A DNA stretch of 64,000 nt, from NCBI RefSeq assembly GCF_003958645.1, contig NZ_RXLO01000003.1, forward strand, positions 620,001 to 684,000. Reading direction: 5' to 3'. The number at the start of each line of letters is the position of its first letter. Positions within the stretch are counted from its first letter, which is position 1. Position numbers and translations under genes: made by a program. This DNA is from Chitinophaga rhizosphaerae (GTDB lineage Bacteria > Bacteroidota > Bacteroidia > Chitinophagales > Chitinophagaceae). The notes below the pieces were generated by a model. The model saw only the letters and a list, made by a program, of their open reading frames with translations. It did not search any database and had not been told where the DNA came from. Below, one piece after another: positions 53,301-62,715 of this stretch.

Positions 53301-55169
53301 ATGAAGAAGTCGTTACGCATAGCGGGTGTATTCCTCGCGTTATTTTTCTCTTACGACGGCGTGAAGGCACAGGTCAAGATCGGGGGAGACCCGGCGGTAG
53401 TAGACGCTAACGCCATACTTGAACTGGAGAGCGCCAGGAAGGGCCTTTTGCTGCCCCGCCTCAACAAAACCGGATATGAACTCCTCGTTAGCCGCAACCC
53501 GACGCCGGGTATGGTAGTGTATGTAAACGATGGCGCTGCCGATTCGAGAGGCGTCGGTTTCTACGTGAAAACCGCAGACGGCAACACCAAAGCCGCGTGG
53601 ACCAAAATGGCCGGCGACGCTGGTGGGGCCGGACCCTGGAAACTGACCGGTAACGATGTGAGCGCAGGCGACTGGCTCGGTACCACCAACACCTTTCCGC
53701 TGATCTTCAAAGCCAATAACAATGAAGTAATGCGGTTCGATCCCAACACGGGAAACATCACCGTTCCCTACGCGAACGTTCCCGACGCCGCGGCCAGCTC
53801 CAACCAGGTGGTGATCATCGGAACAGACGGCCTCATCCAGAAAAAAGACCTCTCGCTCACCTCCGTAACCGGTGTGAATGGCCTGCAGGGCAACCTGACG
53901 ATGAGCATTTCTCCGGCAAACACCAATGACATCGCGGAACTGGTGATCACCGGCGCATCCAAAACGCTGGACGTGAAACTGCCGATCATGATCGGCGGCA
54001 CCACACAGCAATATGGTTTCATGACGATCGATGACTGGAAGAAACTCCAGGCGATCACCTCCGTAGACGGTATTTCCGTAGGCAACATCGTATCCGATGG
54101 TACCGCTACCGAGCAGGGCGCGCGCATCGTTCGCCTGACCGGGGCCGACGAAGGCAAACTGGTGCTGCACATGATCGAAGCGTCCGAAACAGCGGCTGGG
54201 GTCGTAAGCACGGGCGCACAGGTTTTCGCCGGTGCAAAAACCTTTAACAACGCAGCAACGTTCAAAAACACCGTAACTACTGAAGGCGCCGCTACCTTCA
54301 AAAGCACCGCTGCTTTCGAAAAACCGGCCACTTTCGCTGAAACCGTAGCCATCACCGGCAACACCACCGTAGGCGGGACCTTAACCACAACCGGCGACGC
54401 AACTTTTAACGGTAACACGATCGTAGGTCAGGCGCTGACTTTCAACAACCCGACGCCTTTCAGCACGGCGGTTCCTGCAACATATTACATGGCCGTTCTG
54501 AACGACCAGGCCGGTTTTGCACTGGAAACGGTTGAAATCCCCGCGCATAGCCTCAATGGCATTTCCAAAGTGAAAGTGCCGGGAAATGCGGATGTTACTG
54601 CACTGTCTACCGACGGTAGCATCAACATCGAAGCAGGCAAAGACGGTAGTGGTTTCTCCATCGTAACCACACCGAATACAGTTAAAGTGAACGTGCCTGA
54701 CGCATCCGCAACTGCGGCGGGTATCGTTACGACCGAATCTCAATCTTTCAAAGGTCAAAAAACCATCCTCGATACCCTGAACATCGGCGGCAACGCAGTG
54801 GTAGGGTCCAAAGTGAACATCAACGGCTCCATGTCCATTCCGTTCCGGATCCTCACCCCGGGAGACCATACGCTCGGCATCGACGATTACATGGTAGTGG
54901 CCAAGTGCGCCTCCAGTGGCACCGGTGCAGTGGGTGAAACAGAGCCTGTTTCCACGATCACCCTTCCTGCAGCCGCCAGCGCGAAAAACCGCGTATACAT
55001 GATCCGCCGCGAACAGCGTATCACCGACGAGATCGCACAGCTGCACATCGTAGCCAGCGGCGGACAGATCAGCGGCCGCGCATCCGTCATCATCAGCGAG
55101 CCCGGGTTCACCGTAACCGTAGTATCCGACGGTACTACCTGGTACATGGTATCCCGCTCCGTAATGTAA
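53301..55169 (+). CDS. Secreted surface protein with tail-fibre-like repeats
   Basis: A 622-residue exported protein. The signal peptide ends near residue 23 (VKAQ). The N-terminal module NAILELESARKGLLLPRLNK followed by PGMVVYVNDG is widespread in Bacteroidota surface proteins. The middle has tail-fibre-type elements: AAGVVSTGAQVFAGAKTF and AAGIVTTESQSFKGQKTI. A stretch at about 310-370 repeats ATF every 6-14 residues (NNAATFKNTVTTEGAATFKS). The C-terminal module (about 525-622) has DYMVVAKCASSGTG, TITLPAAASAKNRVYMIRRE and VTVVSDGTTWYMVSRS. Likely a surface appendage. First of a three-gene set; TAATATTG near 53191 may be its -7 box. Confidence 0.8.
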   Translation: MKKSLRIAGVFLALFFSYDGVKAQVKIGGDPAVVDANAILELESARKGLLLPRLNKTGYELLVSRNPTPGMVVYVNDGAADSRGVGFYVKTADGNTKAAWTKMAGDAGGAGPWKLTGNDVSAGDWLGTTNTFPLIFKANNNEVMRFDPNTGNITVPYANVPDAAASSNQVVIIGTDGLIQKKDLSLTSVTGVNGLQGNLTMSISPANTNDIAELVITGASKTLDVKLPIMIGGTTQQYGFMTIDDWKKLQAITSVDGISVGNIVSDGTATEQGARIVRLTGADEGKLVLHMIEASETAAGVVSTGAQVFAGAKTFNNAATFKNTVTTEGAATFKSTAAFEKPATFAETVAITGNTTVGGTLTTTGDATFNGNTIVGQALTFNNPTPFSTAVPATYYMAVLNDQAGFALETVEIPAHSLNGISKVKVPGNADVTALSTDGSINIEAGKDGSGFSIVTTPNTVKVNVPDASATAAGIVTTESQSFKGQKTILDTLNIGGNAVVGSKVNINGSMSIPFRILTPGDHTLGIDDYMVVAKCASSGTGAVGETEPVSTITLPAAASAKNRVYMIRREQRITDEIAQLHIVASGGQISGRASVIISEPGFTVTVVSDGTTWYMVSRSVM

Positions 55170-55239
55170 TAGATTTTAGATTGAAAGGAACGGCGGTAAA
55201 CGCGCCGCCGTTCCTTTATAATCCAACAATCCCCCCGAT

Positions 55240-56775
55240 ATGAAATTTTCCTTCTCTCTTTGCAGCATCGCCGCATCCATCTTCCTTTCCGCCCTTTTCC
55301 CGGGGCAGGATGCAAAGGCCCAGCTTAAACTAGGCGGCAACACGGGCATCATCCGTGGAGACGCGCTCCTCGAAATGGAAAGCTCCCGCAAAGGCCTGCT
55401 GCTGCCCCGCGTCAATGCTACGGCGCTCACCAAAGCCCCGCTAGACACAGCTGCTGCGGGCATGGTGATCTACAATACCACCGACAATAAAGTATACATC
55501 CGCTCCAGTGGCACCTGGAAACCCGTAAGCGACGCCGCTTCCACGGGCTGGAACCTGACCGGCAATTCCACCATTAACCCCGCATTGAACTTTTTGGGTA
55601 CTACAGACGCCCAGCCGCTCATTTTCAAAACCAATGCCATCGAATACGGGCGGATCACGGAAACGGGAAAGATGGGCGTAGGCACGCTTTACCCGAATTC
55701 CGCTCTGCATGTCAACGGTTCCACCGCCACCAACGTGGCCGTGGCCACGGGGAACTTCGCCATGGCGGATTCCAACAGCGTCGTGATCATGAACAACACG
55801 GCAGACGCGAATTTTGCATTGCAAAACCCTGCCAGCTATAAAGGCCGCGCCATCGAAGTGGTGGCGTACGGCACAGCGAACGTAAATTTCACGGGTTATA
55901 ATATCCGCGGTCAGAATGCTGCCAACCCTACAGTGGCACTGTCTCCCGGATATAGCCTCCGCCTTGTCAGCGATGGCACGAACTGGGTAATCAGCGGTAA
56001 ACAGCGCAGCGGTCTTCCGCTGTATATGGCAACCACCACGGGCGCCGGAGAAGGCGAAGTGGTACGCGATTATAATGGATATGTCAGCAAGGGGAGCGGC
56101 GTGTTCCAGACAGACGTTCAGGCGGCACCGTTAAATCCCATCCCCAACGAAGGCGCCTGGTTCAGTATGATGCTGCAAACCGTTGGGGGCGGGTATTTCG
56201 GACAATTCAACCTGAATGATCATAATGCGTATTTCCGGGGAAACTCGGTTAGTAACCTGGGTACTTCGGTATGGCAGAAATTCATCAGCCACCCCGCTTC
56301 GATCCAGTTTGCAGGAGAACGTGTGGGAACGGACAGCCTGAACTTCAACATGACCAACAACCGCAACATTATCTTCAGTACCAACAATACTGCCCGCGTG
56401 CGGATCACCGGCGATGGTACTACGCGCTTGCATACGGGCTTTGCCGCCAATATTAAACTCGTGACATCTGGAACATATAATGTGGATCCAACCGACTACA
56501 CGATCGTTGCGAGGGTAACAGGTGGCAGTGGCGCAGAGATAACGATCAATCTTCCGGATGCATCTGTTACTCCGGGCCGGATTCTGATCATTCGGGGAAT
56601 GGTACAGGGGGGCGGCGCGGCGCCGGATGTAAACATCCATCCATCTACTGGAGATGCAATTAACTTAACAACGGGCGACCTCAGTTTTCAGCCTTCCAAT
56701 AGCCGGACTTCCACAACAAGTACAATAACGCTCCAGGCATTGGATGATAACAATTGGGTCATTATAGGCAGATAG
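55240..56775 (+). CDS. Secreted surface protein, paralogue of the preceding gene
   Basis: A 511-residue exported protein with signal peptide (ends DAKAQ). The N-terminal module ALLEMESSRKGLLLPRVNAT and AGMVIYNTTDNKVYIRSSGT is shared with its neighbour. A C-terminal module like that of the neighbour occurs twice: near residues 175-255 (SVVIMNNTADANFALQNPAS ... RLVSDGTNWVISGK) and near 405-511 (DPTDYTIVARVTGGSGAEIT ... ALDDNNWVIIGR). Between them is a fibre-like region with YFGQFNLNDHNAYFRGNSVS. It follows the previous gene by 70 bases and precedes the T9SS protein by 13, so the three are probably cotranscribed. Confidence 0.8.
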   Translation: MKFSFSLCSIAASIFLSALFPGQDAKAQLKLGGNTGIIRGDALLEMESSRKGLLLPRVNATALTKAPLDTAAAGMVIYNTTDNKVYIRSSGTWKPVSDAASTGWNLTGNSTINPALNFLGTTDAQPLIFKTNAIEYGRITETGKMGVGTLYPNSALHVNGSTATNVAVATGNFAMADSNSVVIMNNTADANFALQNPASYKGRAIEVVAYGTANVNFTGYNIRGQNAANPTVALSPGYSLRLVSDGTNWVISGKQRSGLPLYMATTTGAGEGEVVRDYNGYVSKGSGVFQTDVQAAPLNPIPNEGAWFSMMLQTVGGGYFGQFNLNDHNAYFRGNSVSNLGTSVWQKFISHPASIQFAGERVGTDSLNFNMTNNRNIIFSTNNTARVRITGDGTTRLHTGFAANIKLVTSGTYNVDPTDYTIVARVTGGSGAEITINLPDASVTPGRILIIRGMVQGGGAAPDVNIHPSTGDAINLTTGDLSFQPSNSRTSTTSTITLQALDDNNWVIIGR

Positions 56776-56788
56776 AATTCTAAGAACC

Positions 56789-58387
56789 ATGAAACGTTTT
56801 TCGACCATCCTCGCTTTTTCCTTCCTGCCTTTCCTCGCGAAGGCGCAACAGGCGGCCGTGTACATCGCGCCGGGAGAGCGCTTGCAGGTAAACCCGGGAG
56901 AAAATTTCAGCGTTTACGGCAATATGGTGAATAACGGTGCTCTCGGCTCCGGCAGCAATGCCTCCATCTATTTCTTCGGCAAATCGTGGAGCAACGGCGC
57001 CGGCGCTTCCCTGCCCGACGAAAGCGTCAACGGCATTACAGGCAAGGGCGGCATATTCCGTTTTTACGGGAACAATCCCCTTTACGGCAACCAGGGTTCG
57101 CAACAGGTTTTCGGCGGATATAACGCCGTAAGCCGCCTCGGTGCCACTTTTCCCAACATCGATATCAATAATCCGCTGGGGCTGATCATGGCCGACCTGA
57201 CAGACCTCAAGATCCGCAATACCCTCAATTTCACCGCCGGCCACCTCTTCCTCAACGGCTGGAACCTCGTGATCGGGAACGGCAATCCCGGGCAGATAAC
57301 AGGTTACAGCGAACAGGCCTTCATCGTGACCGGCACCGCCATCGCAGGAGGGTTCCTCTTCCGCGAACAGGTAAAAGGTGCAGACGGAAAGGTCGTTTTC
57401 CCCATCGGCTCATCCCCGGCGGGCTACGCCCCTTTCCAGATCGAATACAGCGGCCCGGCCGACGATTTCCGCGCCCGCGTGTTCGACAGCGTATACCAAT
57501 ACGCCATTTCAGGCCTCGTCAATAAACTGGATTTCACCAACAAAACCTGGAACATCGCCCGGGGGCGGACAGACGAGTCCGACACGCGCCTCACCATCCA
57601 GCACATGAATGCCGACGAAGGCCGCGATTACAGCGCCTGGCGCGCCTCTTCCTACGTATCCCGCTATCTCAACAACACCTGGGACAACGTAGAACCGGAA
57701 TCTTTCCCCGTAGCCGGCAACATCACCACTACCGGTACGCTGCGGAACGCCACGATGCACGTGCGCCGCTTCAGCAAGGGCATCCGCAACAACGAATATT
57801 TCACGAAAGCCTCGATATTGTACGGCCCCTACGCGCCGGCCGTTTTCATCGTGTTTAACGCGTACCGCATCAACGAATCGCTCGTGCAGCTGGAATGGTC
57901 GGTTGCCCGCGAACTGAACAACGAAAAATTCATCATCGAACGGAGGCTGGATAAGGACACGGGTTTCGTGAAAGTAGGGGAGGTATTTTCCATGGCCCCC
58001 AACGGCAACACTACCACGCGGCTCGATTATAAATATGTGGACCCCAACGGCCATGATGGCTGGAGTTATTACCGCATACGGGCCGTATCGCGCAATGGCG
58101 GCCGCGAAAGCGTGACGGAAATCCGCGAAGTGCCGCCGTTCCTCCGCCTCGACGTGTTCCCCAACCCCAATTTCGGGAACTTCCAGGTGCGGGTGCGCGG
58201 CCTGCAATCCAAACTCCTCATGCAGATCGTGAGCAGCGTGGGGCAGGTGATGGACCAGCACCAGATCGAAGGAGAACGGACGATTTATGTGAACAACCTG
58301 GCGAAAGGAACATATGTGCTGGTGTTTTACGACCGGCAGACAGGCCGGCTGGTGCGGACCTTCAAGATCGTGGTGCTGGAACGGTAG
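56789..58387 (+). CDS. T9SS type A sorting-domain protein
   Basis: A 532-residue secreted protein: signal peptide MKRFSTILAFSFLPFLAKAQ. The body (about 20-330) is beta-rich with GERLQVNPGENFSVYGNMVN and NNGALGSGSNASIYFFGKSW. The region about 350-440 looks like a fibronectin-type fold (SLVQLEWSVARELNNEKFII). The C-terminal domain of about 80 residues starts RLDVFPNPNFGNFQVRV and ends LAKGTYVLVFYDRQTGRLVR followed by TFKIVVLER, the type A signal for type IX secretion. It is therefore exported across the outer membrane. It may anchor or cap the two fibre-like proteins encoded before it. Confidence 0.85.
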   Translation: MKRFSTILAFSFLPFLAKAQQAAVYIAPGERLQVNPGENFSVYGNMVNNGALGSGSNASIYFFGKSWSNGAGASLPDESVNGITGKGGIFRFYGNNPLYGNQGSQQVFGGYNAVSRLGATFPNIDINNPLGLIMADLTDLKIRNTLNFTAGHLFLNGWNLVIGNGNPGQITGYSEQAFIVTGTAIAGGFLFREQVKGADGKVVFPIGSSPAGYAPFQIEYSGPADDFRARVFDSVYQYAISGLVNKLDFTNKTWNIARGRTDESDTRLTIQHMNADEGRDYSAWRASSYVSRYLNNTWDNVEPESFPVAGNITTTGTLRNATMHVRRFSKGIRNNEYFTKASILYGPYAPAVFIVFNAYRINESLVQLEWSVARELNNEKFIIERRLDKDTGFVKVGEVFSMAPNGNTTTRLDYKYVDPNGHDGWSYYRIRAVSRNGGRESVTEIREVPPFLRLDVFPNPNFGNFQVRVRGLQSKLLMQIVSSVGQVMDQHQIEGERTIYVNNLAKGTYVLVFYDRQTGRLVRTFKIVVLER

Positions 58388-58476
58388 GCAACAAAATCCT
58401 TGTTAAATTCCCGGAATTGCAGCAAATTTGCAGTGTCTGATTACCTAACACCGCACACGCTTAAAAATACCGGGCT

Positions 58477-59166
58477 TTGAAAAAGATCATCATCACGATT
58501 GACGGATATTCCTCCTGCGGGAAAAGCACGCTGGCCAGGCAACTGGCGGCGAAGCTGAATTATCTGTATATCGACAGCGGTGCCATGTATCGCGCGATCA
58601 CCCTGTATTTCATTCAACAACGTGTGGACTGGGCAGACACTTACCAGGTGAAAACCGCGCTGGACAGTATCCATCTCGAATTTGTCTATAACCAGCTGAC
58701 CGGCCAGAGCGATATGTACCTCAATGAAGAGAACGTGGAGCCCATGATCCGGGAAATGGTTGTGGCGGAAAAAGTGAGCGAAGTGGCGGCGGTCCGCGAA
58801 GTGCGGGAATTTGCCGTTGCCCGGCAGCAGCAAATGGGCACCGTGAAAGGGATCGTAATGGATGGAAGGGATATCGGCACCGTCGTATTCCCCCATGCAG
58901 AACTGAAGATCTTCATGACGGCAGACCCTGCCGTGCGCGTGCAACGCCGGTTCAAGGAACTTTACGCCAAGAACCCCAATATCTCGCTTCACGAAGTCAA
59001 GGAAAACCTCGAGCTCCGCGATTATATCGATTCCAACCGCGCCGTTAGCCCCCTCAGAAAAGCAGACGACGCCATCATCCTCGACAACAGCAACCTTACG
59101 ATGGATGAACAGCTCGACCTCGTGTCGCAATGGGTAGAAGACGCGATCATGGCACATTCCTCCTGA
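58477..59166 (+). CDS. cmk: Cytidylate kinase
   Basis: A 229-residue kinase that phosphorylates CMP and dCMP with ATP. The P-loop is IDGYSSCGKSTLARQLA near residues 6-22, followed by LYIDSGAMYRAITLYF. The CMP-binding insert contains MDGRDIGTVVFPHAELKIFM. The lid region has RVQRRFKELYAKNPNISLHE and RDYIDSNRAVSPLRKADDAI. The start codon is TTG at 58477, giving the family N-terminus KKIIITIDGYSS directly; no ATG is suitable. It follows the surface cluster by 89 bases and is likely an independent unit. Confidence 0.96.
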   Translation: MKKIIITIDGYSSCGKSTLARQLAAKLNYLYIDSGAMYRAITLYFIQQRVDWADTYQVKTALDSIHLEFVYNQLTGQSDMYLNEENVEPMIREMVVAEKVSEVAAVREVREFAVARQQQMGTVKGIVMDGRDIGTVVFPHAELKIFMTADPAVRVQRRFKELYAKNPNISLHEVKENLELRDYIDSNRAVSPLRKADDAIILDNSNLTMDEQLDLVSQWVEDAIMAHSS

Positions 59167-59732
59167 TTTTTTTTGTATATCAAAAAAACGTTATTACCTT
59201 TAGGTAACGATACTATACCTCCTTAACCTCATCCTCCGAAATTCCTGCATAATTAATGGTCTTGGCGTCATTTTTCCCATCGGGGAATATGAACATTGTA
59301 TGCCGCCCGAAATTTGGACCTGTGACTTTATTCCTGGAAAAAAACCTGCTACTTTGTTGCCAGTCAACCTGTTGACTCATGTTCCCGGACGCCGCGCTGC
59401 GCCGCCGGCAACGTGCCATCGCAGCAATCAGCGGTTTTTGTGATTGTCCAAAGGCTTTGAGCCATATCCGGACTGCATCCAGTTAAAAGACCATGCTATT
59501 AACCGTATAATAATGAACGCTGAAATATATTTCGCGCCGCCATGTCCTTCTGGCTGGCTGGCTTGTAAAATCAATGTGGACCGGTGGCGATACCCGCCCC
59601 GATTCATATTTTCAGTAGGTGTATTCGGTTAATAGGAAAGGGGCGAATTCTTTCGCCCCTTCACTTTTTGTATGAAGGTTCGGGATATCGCAATTAAACT
59701 TTAACTTGTGGAGACTGTTTGCACCTTTAAGC
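59167..59732. other. Intergenic region with a possible 55-residue protein
   Basis: On the minus strand a frame from ATG 59380 to 59213 reads MSQQVDWQQSSRFFSRNKVT and ends NYAGISEDEVKEV. It could be a small protein, but there is no supporting context and no family is recognised. The segment 59444-59637 shows no convincing gene. The hairpin at 59638-59661 ends the interval. Confidence 0.3.
59638..59661 (+). terminator. Rho-independent terminator
   Basis: AAGGGGCGAA and TTCGCCCCTT form a perfect ten-base stem with a TTCT loop. A short T run follows at 59665-59669. It precedes the sensor kinase gene. Confidence 0.7.
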
Positions 59733-61682
59733 ATGTTTCTCAATAGGTTCATCGTCCTGCTCTCACTGCAGCTATATTTCATGGCAGGTGCCTCGGCACA
59801 GGATTCCGTGCGGGTTTTCCGCACCCTGGATTCCATTCGCGCCCTGCGGGACGATACTGCCAAAGTGAATGCCTACCTGGCCAAATCCAGGTCCATGTAC
59901 CGGTATTTCGACAAGTCGGGGCGAGACAACCCCTTCCTCCTGGAAGCCCTGGCCCTTTCCGGCAGCCTCCGCTACCCGAAAGGCCAGGCAGAAGCATATA
60001 ACGACATCGGCACCTCCCGCCGCAACAAATCCCAGTACATCCTCGCCACCGAATACCACGAAAAAGCCCTCAAAGCCGCGATCGAAAGCAAGAACGAACG
60101 CCTCATCGCCACATCGCACAATAACGTCGGCGTCGACTACCGCCGCCGCGAAATGCTCGAAAAAGCCTTCGAACACCACTTCCAGGCCCTGAAAATCGCC
60201 GAAAGGATCCATGAGACCCGGGCGCTGACCGTTGCCATCAATTCCATCGGCAACATTTACCTCTCAGACGCCAAATACGACGCCGCCATCCGCGAATTCA
60301 CCCGCGCGCTCGACCTCGAAGAGAAATCCGACAATCCGCTCGGCGTAGCCATCAACCTCGGCAACCTGGGCTATGCGTACGAAGGGCTCAACCAGCTCGA
60401 TAAAGCCATCGATTTCTACGAACGCTCCCTGGCCGTGAACCAGCAGCTGAACAATCATACCGGCATGGCCATCTGCTACACCTGCCTCGGCACGGCCTGG
60501 CAGAAAAAAGGCAACAACGCCGCCGCCATGACCTATCTGCAAAAGGCGCTCACGGCCAACGAACAAGTGGAAGACAAGGTGCACCTGGCCGAAAATTACA
60601 TTTCCATCGGCCGCCTCCTCAACGACGAAGGCAAGCTCCCTGAAGCCCGTAAATACATCCAGCAGGCGCTGGACATGGGGCATACCTGGACGTTCAATTA
60701 CATCCTCCAGGAAGGCTACAAGGCCATGGCCGACAATTACAAAAGAGCCGGGGAATTCGGAAAATCCCTCGATAATACGCAGCTTTCGCTCCAGTATAAG
60801 GACAGTATCCTCGAAGAGCGCACCAGCACGGAGTTTGCGCAGATGAAAGCCCTGCACGAGGTGCATCAGAAAGACAACCGGATCAAGGAACTGCAGAAAG
60901 ACCAGGAGATCAACCAGCTCCGCATCCGCCGGAACCTGGCGCTCGTGATCGCCCTCGCAGGGTTCCTGTTCATGCTCATCGTTGGCGGATTCTTCTACAT
61001 TCGCCACCGTAACCTGCAGGCCAACCGCCAAACGCTCCAGCTCGAGCTGCGGTCGCTCCGATCGCAGATGAACCCGCATTTCATCTTCAATTCCCTCAAC
61101 TCCATCCATCGCTACATTTGGAGCAACAACCAGGAAGAAGCGTCGGAATACCTCACGAAGTTTTCCAAGCTCATGCGCATGATCCTCGACAATAGCCAGC
61201 ACACCTTCATCCCGCTCAACAAGGAGCTGGATTCCCTGCGGCTGTACCTGGACCTGGAGGCGCTGCGTTGCAACCATATGTTCGATTATCATATTTTCGT
61301 GGACGATGAGATCAATGAAGAGGAGGTCCTCATCCCGCCCATGATCATCCAGCCGTATGTGGAAAACGCCATCTGGCACGGGTTGGTGCACCGGTCGGAA
61401 AAGGGAAGGCTGGATATCGAAGTGGGATTGAAGGGACGGATTCTGGAAGTGACGGTAACGGATAACGGGATCGGGCGGAAGCTGGCGATGGAAATCCGGG
61501 AGAAGAAAGACAGGCTCCACAATTCCATGGGCATGAAAGTAACGGAAGGGCGCATTGCCCTCATCCGGAAAATCAATAACACCAAAGACGCGAACGTGGA
61601 AATCACCGACCTTCACGGGCCGGAAGGGGAGGCAGCAGGCACGAAAGTACGCATCGTTCTGCCCGCGGAATTTCTATTTTAA
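59733..61682 (+). CDS. TPR-containing LytS-type sensor histidine kinase
   Basis: A 649-residue membrane kinase. A signal sequence (MFLNRFIVLLSLQLYFMAGA) is followed by about seven periplasmic TPR units (for example NNVGVDYRRREMLEKAFEHH and NLGYAYEGLNQLDKAIDFYE). A coiled stretch leads to a transmembrane helix near residue 415 (NLALVIALAGFLFMLIVGGF). The phospho-acceptor region is RSQMNPHFIFNSLNSIHRYI. The ATPase part has PPMIIQPYVENAIWHGLVHR and NGIGRKLAMEIREKK. The TPRs probably sense a protein or peptide. The ATG at 59733 begins the signal sequence; a TTG at 59706 is less likely. It lies 18 bases before its regulator. Confidence 0.92.
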   Translation: MFLNRFIVLLSLQLYFMAGASAQDSVRVFRTLDSIRALRDDTAKVNAYLAKSRSMYRYFDKSGRDNPFLLEALALSGSLRYPKGQAEAYNDIGTSRRNKSQYILATEYHEKALKAAIESKNERLIATSHNNVGVDYRRREMLEKAFEHHFQALKIAERIHETRALTVAINSIGNIYLSDAKYDAAIREFTRALDLEEKSDNPLGVAINLGNLGYAYEGLNQLDKAIDFYERSLAVNQQLNNHTGMAICYTCLGTAWQKKGNNAAAMTYLQKALTANEQVEDKVHLAENYISIGRLLNDEGKLPEARKYIQQALDMGHTWTFNYILQEGYKAMADNYKRAGEFGKSLDNTQLSLQYKDSILEERTSTEFAQMKALHEVHQKDNRIKELQKDQEINQLRIRRNLALVIALAGFLFMLIVGGFFYIRHRNLQANRQTLQLELRSLRSQMNPHFIFNSLNSIHRYIWSNNQEEASEYLTKFSKLMRMILDNSQHTFIPLNKELDSLRLYLDLEALRCNHMFDYHIFVDDEINEEEVLIPPMIIQPYVENAIWHGLVHRSEKGRLDIEVGLKGRILEVTVTDNGIGRKLAMEIREKKDRLHNSMGMKVTEGRIALIRKINNTKDANVEITDLHGPEGEAAGTKVRIVLPAEFLF

Positions 61683-61700
61683 CTGTATAAACATTCCTAC

Positions 61701-62462
61701 ATGAGCGAAATCAGGACCATAATTGTAGACGACGAACAGCATTGCATCGAGGCATTGCATACGATGTTGACCAAGAAATGTCCGGACGTTACGGTGCTCG
61801 CCGGCGTGAAAAGCGTTCAGGAAGCCCGCAACGTGATCGACGAGCTGCGCCCGGACCTGGTGTTCCTCGATGTGGAAATGCCCCATCAAAACGGGTTCGA
61901 GCTGCTCAAGCAATTCGACCGTATTCCTTTCGACGTGATCTTTACCACCGCTTACGAACAATACGCCCTCAAAGCGATCAAATTCAACGCGCTCGACTAT
62001 CTCCTCAAACCCTTCAGCATCCAGGAGCTGCAGGAGGCCCTGCGCAAGTTCCACGAACGCCGGCAAAACCGGCCGGAACCGGGCATGGCGCCGCTGGAAA
62101 TGTTTTTGCAGAACATGAAAACCCTCCAGCAAACGAACAAAAAAATAGCACTCCCGACCATCAACGGCCTGGTGTTTATGCCCGTCCAGCAAATCGTCCG
62201 CTGCGAATCCACCGGCAACTATACCAAGATCTTCTTCACAGACCGCAAGCAACTCCTCGTTTCCAAACCGCTCAAGGAATTCGAGGAACTGCTCACCGAC
62301 GTGGATTTCTTCCGCGTCCATAATTCCCATCTTATCAACCTCCAGCAAATGGACAGCTACATCCAGGGCGAAGGCGGATTTGCGCTCATGAGCGACGGCA
62401 CGCAGGTGGAAGTGTCCCGCAGACGCAAAGCGGAGTTCCTGCGCAAGGCCATGCACTTTTAA
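61701..62462 (+). CDS. LytTR-family response regulator
   Basis: A 253-residue partner of the TPR kinase. The receiver domain (about 1-118) has VDDEQ at residue 9, the phospho-Asp in LVFLDVEMPHQNGFELLKQF near 57, TTAYEQYALKAIKFNALDYL, and the LLKPF lysine. The LytTR domain (about 150-250) has FMPVQQIVRCESTGNYTKIF, FFRVHNSHLINLQQMDSYIQ and ends RRRKAEFLRKAMHF. Paired with the preceding gene in one operon. It is related to, but distinct from, the regulator at 14640. Targets unknown. Confidence 0.93.
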   Translation: MSEIRTIIVDDEQHCIEALHTMLTKKCPDVTVLAGVKSVQEARNVIDELRPDLVFLDVEMPHQNGFELLKQFDRIPFDVIFTTAYEQYALKAIKFNALDYLLKPFSIQELQEALRKFHERRQNRPEPGMAPLEMFLQNMKTLQQTNKKIALPTINGLVFMPVQQIVRCESTGNYTKIFFTDRKQLLVSKPLKEFEELLTDVDFFRVHNSHLINLQQMDSYIQGEGGFALMSDGTQVEVSRRRKAEFLRKAMHF

Positions 62463-62647
62463 GCCGTTTTATCATCCAATTTTCACTTTTCAGCCGCCAG
62501 TTATGCGGTTATGGATACCGGATATTAATTCCCGGTTGCGGGCGTATGTGCGCGATAGTACTTTTGTACCAGCATTCATCATCATGTTTGTTACCAAGCC
62601 CCAAAATTAATTTTCTCTGCATTACTAGCGTTTGATTACCCCCAAAG

Positions 62648-62677
62648 AAAAAAAGCACCGTTCGGCGGTGCTTTTTT
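62648..62677. terminator. Bidirectional terminator between the LytTR gene and ispH
   Basis: GCACCG and CGGTGC form a hairpin with loop TTCGG, flanked by A and T runs. Both convergent genes can use it. Confidence 0.85.
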
Positions 62678-62715
62678 CATGTATCCAATGGTTGTTGGTC
62701 AGTAAGGTTGTCTAA

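Noticed and set aside
53301..58387. Prophage
   Set aside because: The tail-fibre-like modules suggested a phage, but there are no capsid, terminase, integrase or lysis genes and each protein has a signal peptide.
60264..61616. 450-residue minus-strand open frame inside the TPR kinase gene
   Set aside because: Antisense shadow of a coding gene with all kinase motifs on the plus strand.
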